A DNA stretch of 64,000 nt from Bacteroidales bacterium (GCA_017529425.1 JAFXNQ010000017.1:1-64000), one strand, 5' to 3'. Numbered from the stretch's first letter, positions 1-9,767 are shown. Numbers and translations: made by a program. The notes: generated by a model not told the origin, from the sequence alone.

Positions 1-1167
1 GGTGCAACTGGTTGTGTCATTGACAATGTCCACATATGGGAAAACTGTGATGAGACAATTGCGGACAAACTAATTATCGTTGACAACTCCCTGGAGGCTT
101 TCCGGCAGCTGGCACGCTATCACCGGAGCCGCTTTGACATCCCGGTGGTGGGCATAACCGGCACCAACGGGAAAACTACCACCAAAGAGATGGTGAACGC
201 CGTGCTCAGTGCGAAATATAAGGTTACCTGCACCCAGGGTAACCGCAACAACCATATCGGCGTGCCGATGACCCTTTTGGAAATAACCCCTGAAACTGAA
301 ATCGCAGTGGTGGAAATGGGTGCAAACCATCCCGGGGAAATCACCGCTTCAGTTGAGCTGGCGATGCCCACCCACGGCCTGGTGACCAATGTGGGCAAGG
401 CCCATCTGGAGGGTTTCGGCAGTTTCGAGGGGGTCAAGAAAACCAAGGGAGAGCTGTATGACTGGCTCAGCGAACATAATGGAATTGCCTTTTACGATGC
501 CGATAACGACGATCTCTCTGAGATGGTGACCTCCCGCAAAGGGATGCAGCTGATGCCCTACGGCGTGGAGTACTCCGGAATGCACGTGCTGCGCACCTCC
601 CGGGTGAATCCATATCTGACAATGGAGGTTGAGGTGGCAGACGTGGTGAATCGCATAACCACCCGCCTGATCGGCTCTTACAACGCCACCAACGTGGCCG
701 CCGCACTGGCGGTGGGTGGATTCTTCGAGGTCGATTTTGATGCTGCTGTAGCGGCCATCGAGGCCTACGTCCCCTCCAACAGCCGTTCCCAGCTGATTGA
801 TACGGGTCGCAACATAGTGATCCTGGATGCCTACAATGCAAACGCAAGCAGTATGAACGCAGCGCTGGACAACTTTGCGGCGACATCCTTCCCCAACAAG
901 GTGCTGGTGCTGGGCGATATGCTGGAGCTTGGCAAGTATGCTGCAGAGGCACACGCAGAGATACTGGCAAAGGCCCGCAAAATTACCGGCGAGGTTTATC
1001 TGGTTGGCAACAGCGAGTTCAAGGCCGTTGCGGCTGAGGGCGATCTGGTGTTTGACACCTCGTTGCAGCTGAAGGAGTTTTTCCGCAAGCTTAAGCCGGA
1101 GGGGAAGACCATCCTGATCAAGGGCTCAAATGCAACCCGTCTTCCGCTTATTATGGAGGTTCTTTAA
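1..1167 (+). CDS. murF: UDP-N-acetylmuramoyl-tripeptide--D-alanyl-D-alanine ligase, 5' end missing
   Basis: Joins D-Ala-D-Ala to UDP-MurNAc-tripeptide in the cytoplasm, completing the peptidoglycan precursor. The frame is open from base 1, so the start and the rest of the N-terminal domain lie outside the window; 388 residues remain. The Mur ligase ATP loop GTNGKTTTKEM is near nt 157-190, followed by NRNNHIGVP and VVEMGANHPGEI, which are typical of the central ATP-binding domain. DAYNANASSM and the near-C-terminal LIKGSNATRLP fit the MurF C-terminal domain. The GTG at 145 is internal: the codons before it continue the conserved fold (DNSLEAFRQLARYHR), so it is not the start. It is the first gene of a co-directional run with sppA 24 bases downstream. 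Confidence 0.95.
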   Translation, partial: GATGCVIDNVHIWENCDETIADKLIIVDNSLEAFRQLARYHRSRFDIPVVGITGTNGKTTTKEMVNAVLSAKYKVTCTQGNRNNHIGVPMTLLEITPETEIAVVEMGANHPGEITASVELAMPTHGLVTNVGKAHLEGFGSFEGVKKTKGELYDWLSEHNGIAFYDADNDDLSEMVTSRKGMQLMPYGVEYSGMHVLRTSRVNPYLTMEVEVADVVNRITTRLIGSYNATNVAAALAVGGFFEVDFDAAVAAIEAYVPSNSRSQLIDTGRNIVILDAYNANASSMNAALDNFAATSFPNKVLVLGDMLELGKYAAEAHAEILAKARKITGEVYLVGNSEFKAVAAEGDLVFDTSLQLKEFFRKLKPEGKTILIKGSNATRLPLIMEVL

Positions 1168-1191
1168 CGATTAATTATAAATCAAATACAA

Positions 1192-2979
1192 ATGAAAACT
1201 TTCTGGAAAATAGTATTCGGTTCGCTGCTGGGTTGCCTGGTGGCAATGCTCATCTCTTCATTTTTCTTCCTGGGGATGCTGGGCAGTATGGCCGGCCCCA
1301 CACAGAGCCCTGCGCCCAAGAAGGGTTCTGTGCTCAGGATAGACAAGACAATGACTTTCTGCGAGCGTGCAGTTGACGATTTATCTCCTATGGCACTGAT
1401 GAATCAGAAGATGGGCGGCAAGATAACCATCCTGGATGCGGTGCGCGCAATAGATGCTGCGGCCACTGACCCCGCCATCAAGTTCATCTACATCAACCCC
1501 GACGACCTCACAGTCACTGTTACACAGGCAGAGGAACTCAGGGCCGCCCTTTCCCGCTTCCGCGCAAGCGGCAAGGCTATAGTGGCCTATGGTGAGAATT
1601 TTACCCCGATATCTTATTACCTCGCTTCAGTTGCCGACAAGGTGGTGATGAACACCGACGGGGAGGCGATGATTATGGGTGTCGCCAGCCAGTCTATGTT
1701 CATTAAAGACCTGCTGGACAACCTTGGAGTGGAGATGCAGCTTATCCGCCACGGTAAGTATAAAGCTGCCGGCGAGATGTTTATCAAGAATGCTATGAGC
1801 GACGAAAACCGGGAGCAGCTGCAGGCTATGGTTGACGGGATATGGAAGACAATGGCAGATGAGATATGCGCCAGCCGCGGCATTACCCGCGAGCAGCTGG
1901 ACGGTTATATCTCCAATCTTGAACTTGAAAAGGCACAGAGTCTTCTGGACCGCAAGCTGGTGGACACCGTTTATTACGCGGATCAGATGAAGGATTATCT
2001 GTGCAATCTGGCCGATGCGCAGAAGTTTGACAAGATCGGATTCGTGAAGCTCAACGACTATGCTCCTGGCCGCATAGCACAGGCATACAAAAGCAAATCC
2101 AAAGATAAGGTGGCTGTGTTATACGCCAACGGCGAAATTGTGGTGGACGGAGATGAAGCCACGGATATCGTAGGCGCCAAGTTCGCAGCAGAAGTGGCCA
2201 AGGTCCGCGAGGACTCCACCGTCAAGGCGGTTGTTTTCCGCGTGAACTCCCCCGGCGGAAGCGTGGAGGCGGCGCAGTTTGTCCGCCGCGAGATTGAGTT
2301 GCTGCAAAAGGAGAAACCCGTCGTGGCCTCGTATGGCGACTATGCCGCATCGGGCGGATACTGGATCAGCGCATCTTGCGACAAGATTTTCTGCGATAAC
2401 TCCACCCTTACAGGCTCCATCGGCGTATTCGCCCTTGTTCCAAATCTGGGAGGCGCAGCAAAGAAGACCTTCAAGGTCAATGTCCAGAGCGTGAGCTCGC
2501 ACCCTCACGGAGATATGTTAGGCGGAATGCGCAGCCTGGACGCTGCGGAGACAGCTTATATGCAGAACTCCATCGAGGGGGTTTACGACGAATTCCTCAC
2601 TATTGTGGCCAATGGCCGCAACCTCACCAAAGAGGCTGTGGATGATATCGCTCAAGGTCGCGTATGGTGCGGTTGTGACGCCTTCGGCGTAGGTCTGGCC
2701 GACGAGAAGGGCGGTCTCTCGGAAGCAATCGCTTATGCGGCATCTCTCGCCAACCTGAGTGATTACAAGCTGGTAGAGTGCCCGACTCCCAAGACAACCT
2801 TTGAACGCCTGATGGAGATGGTGGACGGCTCGTCTGGCATAGCATTGTTCAACCGTCTTGAGAGCAAGACCCATTGGGAAGAGGCTCTGGCGCAGTTTGA
2901 GAAGGCATACGGCTTTTTGCGCACAGCAGAGCATACGACTATTTGGGCAAGAATGCCCTTTATCTCAGAGATTAAGTAA
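1192..2979 (+). CDS. sppA: signal peptide peptidase SppA, 67K type
   Basis: Membrane-anchored serine protease that degrades cleaved signal peptides. The 595-residue length fits the long two-domain (67K) form. An N-terminal transmembrane anchor spans about residues 5-32. The first S49 domain carries the candidate general base Lys191 in GKYKAAGEMF, equivalent to the Lys of the E. coli YKSAVEPF motif. The second domain carries the candidate nucleophile Ser387 in DYAASGGYWIS. Both catalytic residues are therefore present and split between the two halves as in the family. It follows murF and ends 6 bases before the His-rich protein gene. Confidence 0.93.
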   Translation: MKTFWKIVFGSLLGCLVAMLISSFFFLGMLGSMAGPTQSPAPKKGSVLRIDKTMTFCERAVDDLSPMALMNQKMGGKITILDAVRAIDAAATDPAIKFIYINPDDLTVTVTQAEELRAALSRFRASGKAIVAYGENFTPISYYLASVADKVVMNTDGEAMIMGVASQSMFIKDLLDNLGVEMQLIRHGKYKAAGEMFIKNAMSDENREQLQAMVDGIWKTMADEICASRGITREQLDGYISNLELEKAQSLLDRKLVDTVYYADQMKDYLCNLADAQKFDKIGFVKLNDYAPGRIAQAYKSKSKDKVAVLYANGEIVVDGDEATDIVGAKFAAEVAKVREDSTVKAVVFRVNSPGGSVEAAQFVRREIELLQKEKPVVASYGDYAASGGYWISASCDKIFCDNSTLTGSIGVFALVPNLGGAAKKTFKVNVQSVSSHPHGDMLGGMRSLDAAETAYMQNSIEGVYDEFLTIVANGRNLTKEAVDDIAQGRVWCGCDAFGVGLADEKGGLSEAIAYAASLANLSDYKLVECPTPKTTFERLMEMVDGSSGIALFNRLESKTHWEEALAQFEKAYGFLRTAEHTTIWARMPFISEIK

Positions 2980-2985
2980 TTACTG

Positions 2986-3459
2986 ATGAGGCTTTTTGGC
3001 AAGATAGCTACGGTTCTGCTGCTGATGGTTTACATCGCTGCATTCGTGGGGTTCCGGCTTCACGAATGTGCGGTGGATCATACTGTGGAGGTACTTAGCG
3101 TACTTGCCGATGACGCTTGCGAGGAGGTTCATCACCACCATTGCCACGATGAGGCTCACTGCGGCCACCATCACCATCATTGCGAAGAGGACCATGCAAC
3201 CGCAACGGAAGATGGCAGCGTGCATATTGGCCAGGCCTGCTGTTGTGCCAATTCGTTGTATTTCATATCCGACGCCCAGATAACGTCGGACGGCGGCGAC
3301 GACTTTGTCTCTTCAAAGTGTCTGTCGGTGGCCTTTGCCACGGTCGCGGTGTATGCCGCGCACCTGCCGGGCAGCGGATTCGTCCCTGCATCTTACGGTG
3401 ACTGGCGTGCCCTAAAAGGGCGTACCGCGCTCGTACTATATTCTGTCAGAAGGGTTTAG
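2986..3459 (+). CDS. histidine- and cysteine-rich exported small protein
   Basis: A 157-residue protein with an N-terminal hydrophobic segment (about 4-24) that should export or anchor it. Residues 49-70 form a very dense His cluster (HHHHCHDEAHC, then a further His run, CEEDH), and a CCC triplet lies at 85-87. Such clusters bind transition metals. The gene precedes a TonB receptor and an HMA-domain protein, a recurrent arrangement in Bacteroidota in which the small first protein has conserved H..C and CC motifs. A role as periplasmic metal chaperone or sensor is inference, and the metal cannot be named. Its stop codon lies inside a long hairpin (3451-3498). Confidence 0.75.
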   Translation: MRLFGKIATVLLLMVYIAAFVGFRLHECAVDHTVEVLSVLADDACEEVHHHHCHDEAHCGHHHHHCEEDHATATEDGSVHIGQACCCANSLYFISDAQITSDGGDDFVSSKCLSVAFATVAVYAAHLPGSGFVPASYGDWRALKGRTALVLYSVRRV

Positions 3460-3498
3460 TGTGCTTTGCCGCCTGAATGGCAACAATGCACAAACCCT
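3451..3498 (+). promoter_or_regulatory. long intercistronic RNA hairpin between the His-rich protein and the TonB receptor
   Basis: Three nested paired blocks fold on each other: AGGGTTT (3451-3457) with AAACCCT (3492-3498), GTGC (3461-3464) with GCAC (3488-3491), and TTGCC (3466-3470) with GGCAA (3479-3483), leaving an 8-base loop. It includes the stop codon (3457-3459) and has no T-run after it, so it is not a standard terminator. Differential mRNA stability or translational control of the receptor gene at 3515 is possible but inferred. Confidence 0.55.
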
Positions 3499-3514
3499 TA
3501 ATTGACAGAATATT

Positions 3515-5797
3515 ATGACATTAAAACGATTTACACTTTTAATATTTTCACTGTGTCTTGCCGGGATCGCTTATGCCCAAACGCTTGTAGGCACAGTCTT
3601 TTATCAGGACCCCAAAGGGGCGCGTGAGCCGCTCCCCTTTGCTCAGGTCTATCACCTGGAGCAGCAGGATCTGATTGAATGTGATGCCGATGGCAAATTC
3701 CAACTCATTCTGAAGGCCGATGCTACCCTTGTAGCGACCTATGTGGGCTATTCCCAGGATACCGTAAAGGTGGTTGCCGGGACCCCTGCCGCAGAGTTTG
3801 TCCTATACGGAAGCAACACCCTTGAAGAGGCGGTGGCAACTGCGCGGCAGGCCGGTCTGAGCCGTCTTTCACAAATCAAGACGGAGGCCATCACCACCGC
3901 CGGCATCTGCAAGATGGCTTGCTGCAATCTGGCGGAGAGCTTTGAGAACACAGCCAGCGTAAGCGTTGGATATGCCGACGCTGTTACCGGTGCCCGCCAG
4001 ATAAAACTGCTGGGTCTTTCTGGCGTCTATACCCAAATGCAGGACGAGAAGATGCCTGTGATGCGTGGGCTCTCATCCACATTCGGTTTTAATTATGTCC
4101 CCGGACAGTGGCTTGAGAGCATCCTCATATCCAAAGGCCCCACCTCTGTGGCAAACGATGCGGGAGGCATCACTGGCCAGATTGATATGGAGCACCGCAA
4201 GCCGCTGGACGAGACGCCGCTGTTCGTGAACCTGTACGGCAGCAGCGACAAGATGTTTGACGGCAACATAATCTCCGCACTGCAGCTGAACGACCGCTGG
4301 AGCACCATCTTGCTGACCTATTTTTCTTACGCCAACTCCATGATGGACCACAACGGCGACGGCTTTCGCGACGACCCCACCACCCGCCAGATAAATGTCT
4401 CCAACCGCTGGCTCTACTATGCCCCCAGCGGCTTGCAGGTGCGCTTCGGCTTCAAGGTGGTGAACGACAACCGCGTCGGTGGCCAGATGGGCTACAATCG
4501 AGATATGGCATGGGATGTCGCCCCTGCTGCGTGGGGTTCGCTGATAAACAACCAACTCTACAATGCTTACTTGAAGGTGGGTATGCCGCTCAACGACGAC
4601 CAGAGCAGCAGTATCGCCCTTGTTGCCACCGGCAACTATTACGACACTGACGCCCACTTTGGCTGCAACCATTACAGTGGCCTGCAGAAGAATCTGTTTG
4701 CCAACCTGATATACCACAACGACTTTAATGAACACAACACCGTGGAGTTTGCCTTCACAGCCCAGAACGACGATATCGTGGAGCATTACGCCATCCGCCC
4801 GTACGGACTGGAAACCTCTGAAGAGCTGCTGATTCCGGCCCGCAAGGAGACGCTGCTTGGGACTATGGGAGAATATACCTTCCGCAGCGGCGAGAAATTC
4901 ACGGCAGTAGCCGGCTTCCGTATGGACTGGGACTCTTATTACCAGAAGATGCTGGTCTCTCCCCGCTTAACACTTAAATATGCGCCAATACACGATCTGG
5001 TGTTGCGTGGGAGTATCGGAAGGGCGCAGCACTCTCCCAGCGTGTTTGCAGACAACTACGGTCTGTTCTCTTCAAACCGTCGTATAATATACAACTACGG
5101 TGTCCATCCCGACCCGGGTCGCGGCCTGAATATGGACATAGAGGATGCTATAACCATGGGCGGCAACGTGACATATTATCTCCCGATTGGCGAGGATGAA
5201 GCCAGCTTCATAAGCTTGGAATATTTCCGTACCGATTTCTCCCGCCAGGTGTATGCCGACACAGAATGGCTCCCCGGAACGACCTGCATAACGCTGGCCC
5301 AGTCGGCCACCCAGACCATCCAGGCCGACCTCTCGCTGGATTTCAGCAGCCATTTCAATGCACTGCTCACCTTCCGCTATACCGACCCTAAGGTGAGGCT
5401 TCTGGAGGCTAATGGATGCACCGACAAGGATATAGTACGCCCTATGACCAGTTTGTACAAGGGGGTGCTCAACTTGCAGTACAAGACCAATCTGAGCAAG
5501 TGGATTTTCGACTTCACCGCCCAGCTGAACGGCCCGATGCGCCTCCCCAATTATGCGGCGCAGGCTTGGGATATGGAGTACTCGCCGATTTATCCGATGC
5601 TGTATGCTCAGGTGACCCGCAAACTGAAGGCGTTGGACATTTATGCCGGGGTGGAGAATATTACAAACTTCCGCCAGCACGATGCCATCCTGGGGGCAGA
5701 CAACCCGTTTGGCAGCGGTTTTGACGCCTCTGTGGTATGGGGGCCGCTTATGGGTCGCAAATTCTATCTGGGACTCAGATATACTTTATGGAAATAA
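3515..5797 (+). CDS. TonB-dependent outer-membrane receptor, probable metal or metallophore uptake
   Basis: A 760-residue outer-membrane receptor that would move a ligand into the periplasm with TonB energy. The signal peptide is about 1-21 (ending AYAQ). A carboxypeptidase-regulatory-like beta-sandwich follows at about 24-100. The plug starts near 125, and a C-terminal barrel ends in YLGLRYTLWK. The plug opens with the cysteine motif ICKMACCNLAESFE (Cys132, 136, 137) and then QIKLLGLSG, a signature I recognise from Bacteroidota receptors encoded beside HMA proteins. With the His-rich gene before it and the HMA gene 15 bases after it, a metal substrate is the best inference; which metal is unknown. 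Confidence 0.88.
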   Translation: MTLKRFTLLIFSLCLAGIAYAQTLVGTVFYQDPKGAREPLPFAQVYHLEQQDLIECDADGKFQLILKADATLVATYVGYSQDTVKVVAGTPAAEFVLYGSNTLEEAVATARQAGLSRLSQIKTEAITTAGICKMACCNLAESFENTASVSVGYADAVTGARQIKLLGLSGVYTQMQDEKMPVMRGLSSTFGFNYVPGQWLESILISKGPTSVANDAGGITGQIDMEHRKPLDETPLFVNLYGSSDKMFDGNIISALQLNDRWSTILLTYFSYANSMMDHNGDGFRDDPTTRQINVSNRWLYYAPSGLQVRFGFKVVNDNRVGGQMGYNRDMAWDVAPAAWGSLINNQLYNAYLKVGMPLNDDQSSSIALVATGNYYDTDAHFGCNHYSGLQKNLFANLIYHNDFNEHNTVEFAFTAQNDDIVEHYAIRPYGLETSEELLIPARKETLLGTMGEYTFRSGEKFTAVAGFRMDWDSYYQKMLVSPRLTLKYAPIHDLVLRGSIGRAQHSPSVFADNYGLFSSNRRIIYNYGVHPDPGRGLNMDIEDAITMGGNVTYYLPIGEDEASFISLEYFRTDFSRQVYADTEWLPGTTCITLAQSATQTIQADLSLDFSSHFNALLTFRYTDPKVRLLEANGCTDKDIVRPMTSLYKGVLNLQYKTNLSKWIFDFTAQLNGPMRLPNYAAQAWDMEYSPIYPMLYAQVTRKLKALDIYAGVENITNFRQHDAILGADNPFGSGFDASVVWGPLMGRKFYLGLRYTLWK

Positions 5798-5812
5798 TAA
5801 CAATCAAACGAT

Positions 5813-6130
5813 ATGAAAGCAAGAATAATTATCCTCCTGGCCGCTTTTGTTATGGCCTTCAGCTTTGATGCATCAGCTCAGAAAAAGAAAGATGCCAACC
5901 TCGACGAAGTTACTTTTGTCACCAGTATGGAGTGCAAGAACTGCGAAAAGAAGTGCAACGCCAACCTTCCCTACGAAAAAGGTGTGGTTGACTATAAGGC
6001 AGACCTGGCTACCCATACGATTTACTTTAAATTTGATACCCGCAAAACCTCTCGTGAGAAGCTTGCCAAGGCCATACAGAAGCTTGGCTATACCGCAGAA
6101 GAGGTCGAGACTGCTCAAAAGAACAAATAA
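5813..6130 (+). CDS. exported heavy-metal-associated (HMA) domain protein
   Basis: A 105-residue protein with a signal peptide (about 1-22, ending SAQ) and one HMA ferredoxin-like fold. The metal-binding motif is MECKNCEKKC, with Cys41 and Cys44 as the CxxC pair and Cys48 as an extra cysteine. The C-terminal part (KLAKAIQKLGYTAEE) matches the last helix and strand of MerP/Atx1-type domains. As the third gene of the metal cluster it probably carries metal in the periplasm after uptake by the preceding receptor. It could instead be a periplasmic scavenger for detoxification. Confidence 0.85.
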   Translation: MKARIIILLAAFVMAFSFDASAQKKKDANLDEVTFVTSMECKNCEKKCNANLPYEKGVVDYKADLATHTIYFKFDTRKTSREKLAKAIQKLGYTAEEVETAQKNK

Positions 6131-6135
6131 ATTAT

Positions 6136-6143
6136 TACATTTG
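6136..6143 (+). promoter_or_regulatory. candidate -7 box (TACATTTG) upstream of nfnA
   Basis: TACATTTG matches the Bacteroidota -7 consensus TAnnTTTG exactly and lies 28 bases before the nfnA start. No TTTG or TTG is seen at the usual 19-20 base distance upstream, so support is only partial. Confidence 0.35.
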
Positions 6144-6171
6144 CCGCTCATAGTATTTAATCTGCGGTACA

Positions 6172-7017
6172 ATGTATAAGATTCTGGAAAAACGGATGCT
6201 CGCTCCTCAGATATATCTGATGGAGATAGAGGCTCCAAGACTGGCCGCGGCTGCCCTGCCGGGCCAGTTCCTTATTATCCGCGACGATGAGAAAGGGGAG
6301 CGCATACCACTCACCGTCAGCGACTCCGATGTGGTCAAAGGGACAGTGACGGTGGTTATCCAACTTATTGGCCGTTCCAGCCACAAGATGGTGGAACAAT
6401 TTAATGTAGGGGACTCCTTTGCCGATGTCGTGGGCCCTCTGGGCAACCCGTCCGAGTTTGTGAACGCTGATGCGGAAGAGCTCAAAAAGCGCCGTTATGT
6501 GTTCATTGCAGGCGGTCTGGGCACCGCCCCGGTTTATCCGCAGGCCCGCTGGCTGCACGATCACGGCGTACCGGTGGACGTAATAATAGGTGCACGAACA
6601 AAAGACTTGCTGATATATACAGAAAAGCTCTCCGCCGCCTGCGACAATCTGTACCTCTGTACCGACGACGGCAGCGAGGGTTTCAAAGGGGTCGGAACAG
6701 CCTGCCTGGAAGATCTCTATTCCAAAGGGAAGACCTACACCAACTGTGTGGCCATCGGCCCTATGATAATGATGAAGTTCGCCACCCTTACCTGTATGAA
6801 GCTGAATATCCCCATTCAGGTGAGCATGAACACGCTGATGGTGGATGGCACCGGAATGTGCGGTGCCTGCCGCGTGAGCGTGGGCGGGAAGACATATTTC
6901 TCTTGCGTGGACGGGCCTGAGTTTGACGGTGCCCTTGTGGACTGGGACGAAGCGATGCGCCGTTCGCGCCAATATAAGCCGGAGGAGGCGGCTGCAATGG
7001 AAAGTTATGGCAAATAA
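6172..7017 (+). CDS. nfnA: NAD-dependent ferredoxin:NADP+ oxidoreductase, alpha subunit (FAD/[2Fe-2S])
   Basis: Small subunit of the NfnAB (SudBA-like) flavoenzyme, which couples NADH, ferredoxin and NADP(H) in anaerobes. The 281 residues show a ferredoxin reductase-like FAD domain (RIPLTVSDSD; a proline/glycine-rich PLGNPSEF loop) and an NAD domain with GGLGTAPVYPQ. The C-terminal iron-sulfur motif DGTGMCGACRV plus SCVDGPEFDG gives Cys230, 233 and 245 with Asp225, consistent with the three-Cys-plus-Asp [2Fe-2S] site of this family. The ATG at 6172 gives the expected length. Its end overlaps nfnB by 11 bases, which indicates coupled translation. Confidence 0.9.
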   Translation: MYKILEKRMLAPQIYLMEIEAPRLAAAALPGQFLIIRDDEKGERIPLTVSDSDVVKGTVTVVIQLIGRSSHKMVEQFNVGDSFADVVGPLGNPSEFVNADAEELKKRRYVFIAGGLGTAPVYPQARWLHDHGVPVDVIIGARTKDLLIYTEKLSAACDNLYLCTDDGSEGFKGVGTACLEDLYSKGKTYTNCVAIGPMIMMKFATLTCMKLNIPIQVSMNTLMVDGTGMCGACRVSVGGKTYFSCVDGPEFDGALVDWDEAMRRSRQYKPEEAAAMESYGK

Positions 7018-8395
7018 GATTCCCAGAGTAGCAGTGCGCGAGCAGGATCCCAAGGTCCGTGCGCACAATTTCGAAGAAGTGTCTTATGGATATGACAAGC
7101 AGGAGGCTATGCTTGAGGCGAGCCGCTGCCTGCATTGCAAGAATCCCCGTTGCGTGGGTGGATGCCCTGTCAACATACAGATTCCGGAATTCATAGCGCA
7201 CGTGGCAGAAGGCGATATCGCCGCTGCATCGGGTGTGATAGCGCAGGATTCGTCGCTGCCGGCAGTCTGCGGCCGCGTTTGCCCTCAGGAAACTCAGTGT
7301 GAAGGGCAGTGCATCCTGGGTGTCAAGGGCGAGCCGGTGGCTATCGGCAAGCTGGAGCGTTTTGTGGCCGATTATATGCACTCCCATCCGGAGGAGTCTG
7401 CGGCTGTTGAAAAAGCTCCTGCAAACGGTCATAAGGTGGCCGTTATCGGAAGTGGTCCCGCAGGCCTGGCTTGTGCAGCTGACCTTGCAAAGTGGGGCTA
7501 CGATGTCACCGTATTTGAGGCTCTCCACAAGGCCGGAGGCGTACTTGTCTATGGCATTCCCGAGTTCCGTCTTCCCAAAGAAAAAGTGCTTGCCAGGGAG
7601 ATCGAGGCAGTCACATCTCTGGGTGTAAAGATAGAGACCGATGTAATAATCGGCCGCACCGTCACTATAGATTCCCTTATGGAAAAAGAGGGCTTCGAGG
7701 CTGTCTTTGTGGGAACCGGCGCCGGACTCCCGCGCTTTATGGGCATCCCCGGCGAGAACCTTAACGGCGTGTTCTCTGCCAACGAGTTCCTGACCCGCAA
7801 CAACCTTATGAAGGCTTACCTCGACGACTATGCAACCCCTATCCATGCCGGCCGCAAAGCTGTGGTTGTGGGTGGCGGCAACGTAGCAATGGATGCGGCT
7901 CGTACCGCACTCCGTCTGGGCGCGGATACTACCATCGTTTATCGTCGTACAGAAGTGGAGCTTCCTGCCCGCAAGGAGGAGGTTCACCACGCCAAAGAGG
8001 AGGGTATTGAGTTCCGTATGCTTACAAATCCCGTTGAGGTGCTTGGGGACGAGAACGGCAACGTACGTGCCTTGAAGTGCATCAAAATGGAGCTCGGAGA
8101 GCCCGACGAAAGCGGCCGCCGCAGCCCCGTACCCGTTGAGGGCAGCGAGTTTGAGGTGGAGTGCGACACCGTGATAATGGCTCTCGGGACATCGCCCAAC
8201 CCTCTGATTGCCAAGACAACACCGGGGCTGGAGCGCACCCGCAAGGGTGGTCTTGTGGCCACCGAAGGTGGTGCCACCACGCGCGAATGCATTTATGCAG
8301 GCGGCGACGCAGTCACCGGTGCAGCCACCGTCATCCTGGCGATGGGCGCAGGTCGCAAGGCAGCTGCTGAAATACACAAGAAACTATCGGAATAA
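7007..8395 (+). CDS. nfnB: NADPH-dependent glutamate synthase-like / NfnB large subunit
   Basis: Large flavin and iron-sulfur subunit of the Nfn complex, homologous to the glutamate synthase small subunit (GltD/GltA type). The start is taken as ATG 7007 (MANKIPRV): this gives 462 residues, the family size, whereas an upstream in-frame start would add an Arg-rich tail translated from nfnA. Two N-terminal 4Fe-4S Cys sets are seen (41, 44, 49, 53 and 88, 92, 98, 102). Dinucleotide folds follow with VIGSGPAGLACAADLAKWG and later VVVGGGNVAMDAARTALRLG. Because nfnA lies directly upstream, bifurcating NfnAB is more likely than a stand-alone glutamate synthase. Confidence 0.88.
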   Translation: MANKIPRVAVREQDPKVRAHNFEEVSYGYDKQEAMLEASRCLHCKNPRCVGGCPVNIQIPEFIAHVAEGDIAAASGVIAQDSSLPAVCGRVCPQETQCEGQCILGVKGEPVAIGKLERFVADYMHSHPEESAAVEKAPANGHKVAVIGSGPAGLACAADLAKWGYDVTVFEALHKAGGVLVYGIPEFRLPKEKVLAREIEAVTSLGVKIETDVIIGRTVTIDSLMEKEGFEAVFVGTGAGLPRFMGIPGENLNGVFSANEFLTRNNLMKAYLDDYATPIHAGRKAVVVGGGNVAMDAARTALRLGADTTIVYRRTEVELPARKEEVHHAKEEGIEFRMLTNPVEVLGDENGNVRALKCIKMELGEPDESGRRSPVPVEGSEFEVECDTVIMALGTSPNPLIAKTTPGLERTRKGGLVATEGGATTRECIYAGGDAVTGAATVILAMGAGRKAAAEIHKKLSE

Positions 8396-8398
8396 TTT

Positions 8399-9766
8399 AT
8401 GGCTCAGGCACCGTCAATTCCAAAGGGTACAAGAGATTTCGGCTGCGTCGAGATGGCGCGCCGCAACTACATATTTGACACCATAAAGGGCGTCTTCCGC
8501 CTGTTTGGCTATCAGCAGATAGAGACCCCTGCAATGGAGAATCTCTCTACCTTGCTGGGTAAATACGGCGACGAGGGGGATAAATTGCTGTATCGTATCC
8601 TCAACAGCGGCGATGCGTTCGCAGGCGTCGATTTCGCTGCTGCACCTTCCAGTGCGGCCATCACCTCCAAGGTGTGCGAGAAAGGCCTGCGCTACGACCT
8701 TACCGTGCCTTTCGCACGCTTCGTGACGCAACATCAGAACGATATTAGTTTCCCCTTCAAGCGTTTCCAGATTCAGCCGGTATGGCGTGCCGACCGGCCG
8801 CAGAAGGGGCGCTACCGCGAGTTTTATCAGTGCGATGCCGACGTTATCGGCTCCACGTCTCTGCTGAACGAGCTGGAACTGGTCCAGATTGTGGATATGG
8901 TTTTCGGCCGCTTTGGTATAAACGTCTGCATCAAGATCAACAACCGCAAGCTGTTGGCGGGAATCGCCGAAGTGGCGGGTGTGCCCGACAAGATGATGGA
9001 CATCACTGTGGCAATCGACAAGATAGACAAGATTGGGCTGGATGCTGTAAAGGAGGAGTTACGCGAGAAAGGGGTGGGGGATGCCGCCATTGCGGTTATC
9101 GAGCCTGTACTTACCCTCTCCGGCAGCAACGAAGAGAAGATATCCTTCATGCGTACCCTGCTCTCTGGCTCAGAGGTGGGCCTCAAGGGGGTTGAGGAGA
9201 TATCGCAGCTGTTCTCACTGATTGGTACCGCAGGTATTCGTCAGAAGGTAGAGCTCGACCTCTCACTGGCCCGCGGCCTGAACTATTACACCGGTGCAAT
9301 CTTTGAGGTTAAAGCGCTGGACTTTGCCATCGGCAGCATCTGCGGCGGTGGCCGTTACGACGATCTCACCGGCATCTTTGGCCTGAAGAATGTCTCCGGC
9401 GTGGGCATCTCCTTTGGCGCAGACCGTATCTACGACGTGCTGTTGGGGCTGGACAAATATCCCGCTGCGTTGCTTTCTGGCGCGAGCGTGCTCTTTACCA
9501 ATATGGGTGAGAAAGAGGCCGAGTATTGCCTGGGAGCAATTGCCCAGCTGCGCCGCGAGGGTATCGGCTGTGTGCTCTATCCCGATGCCGCAAAGCTCAA
9601 GAAACAGTTCGAATATGCCAACCGCGGCAACATCGCGGTGGTAATCGTGGCCGGCGAGAGCGAGATGGACTCCGGTACCTTCACCGTGAAGAACATGACC
9701 TCCGGCAATCAGCAGTCAGTCGCCCGTGAGGACCTGCTGCACTATTTGAAGTCGTTGTTGGGGTAG
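8399..9766 (+). CDS. hisS: histidyl-tRNA synthetase
   Basis: Charges tRNA-His. The 455 residues carry the class II motifs and HisRS signatures: [12 protein letters not shown] (motif 1 region), [21 protein letters not shown] (motif 2), [15 protein letters not shown] (HisA box), and GGRYDDL with [10 protein letters not shown] (motif 3). A C-terminal anticodon-binding domain follows. The ATG lies three bases after the nfnB stop, so it is in the same transcription unit. It ends two bases from the convergent gene at 9768. Confidence 0.97.
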   Translation: MAQAPSIPKGTRDFGCVEMARRNYIFDTIKGVFRLFGYQQIETPAMENLSTLLGKYGDEGDKLLYRILNSGDAFAGVDFAAAPSSAAITSKVCEKGLRYDLTVPFARFVTQHQNDISFPFKRFQIQPVWRADRPQKGRYREFYQCDADVIGSTSLLNELELVQIVDMVFGRFGINVCIKINNRKLLAGIAEVAGVPDKMMDITVAIDKIDKIGLDAVKEELREKGVGDAAIAVIEPVLTLSGSNEEKISFMRTLLSGSEVGLKGVEEISQLFSLIGTAGIRQKVELDLSLARGLNYYTGAIFEVKALDFAIGSICGGGRYDDLTGIFGLKNVSGVGISFGADRIYDVLLGLDKYPAALLSGASVLFTNMGEKEAEYCLGAIAQLRREGIGCVLYPDAAKLKKQFEYANRGNIAVVIVAGESEMDSGTFTVKNMTSGNQQSVAREDLLHYLKSLLG

Positions 9767-9767
9767 T

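Noticed and set aside
6923..7006. Upstream extension of nfnB
   Set aside because: The added residues are an Arg-rich out-of-frame reading of nfnA; ATG 7007 gives the family length.
6788..8377. Long minus-strand open frame of 529 codons over nfnB
   Set aside because: Antisense shadow; nfnB has all expected cysteine and nucleotide-binding motifs on the plus strand.
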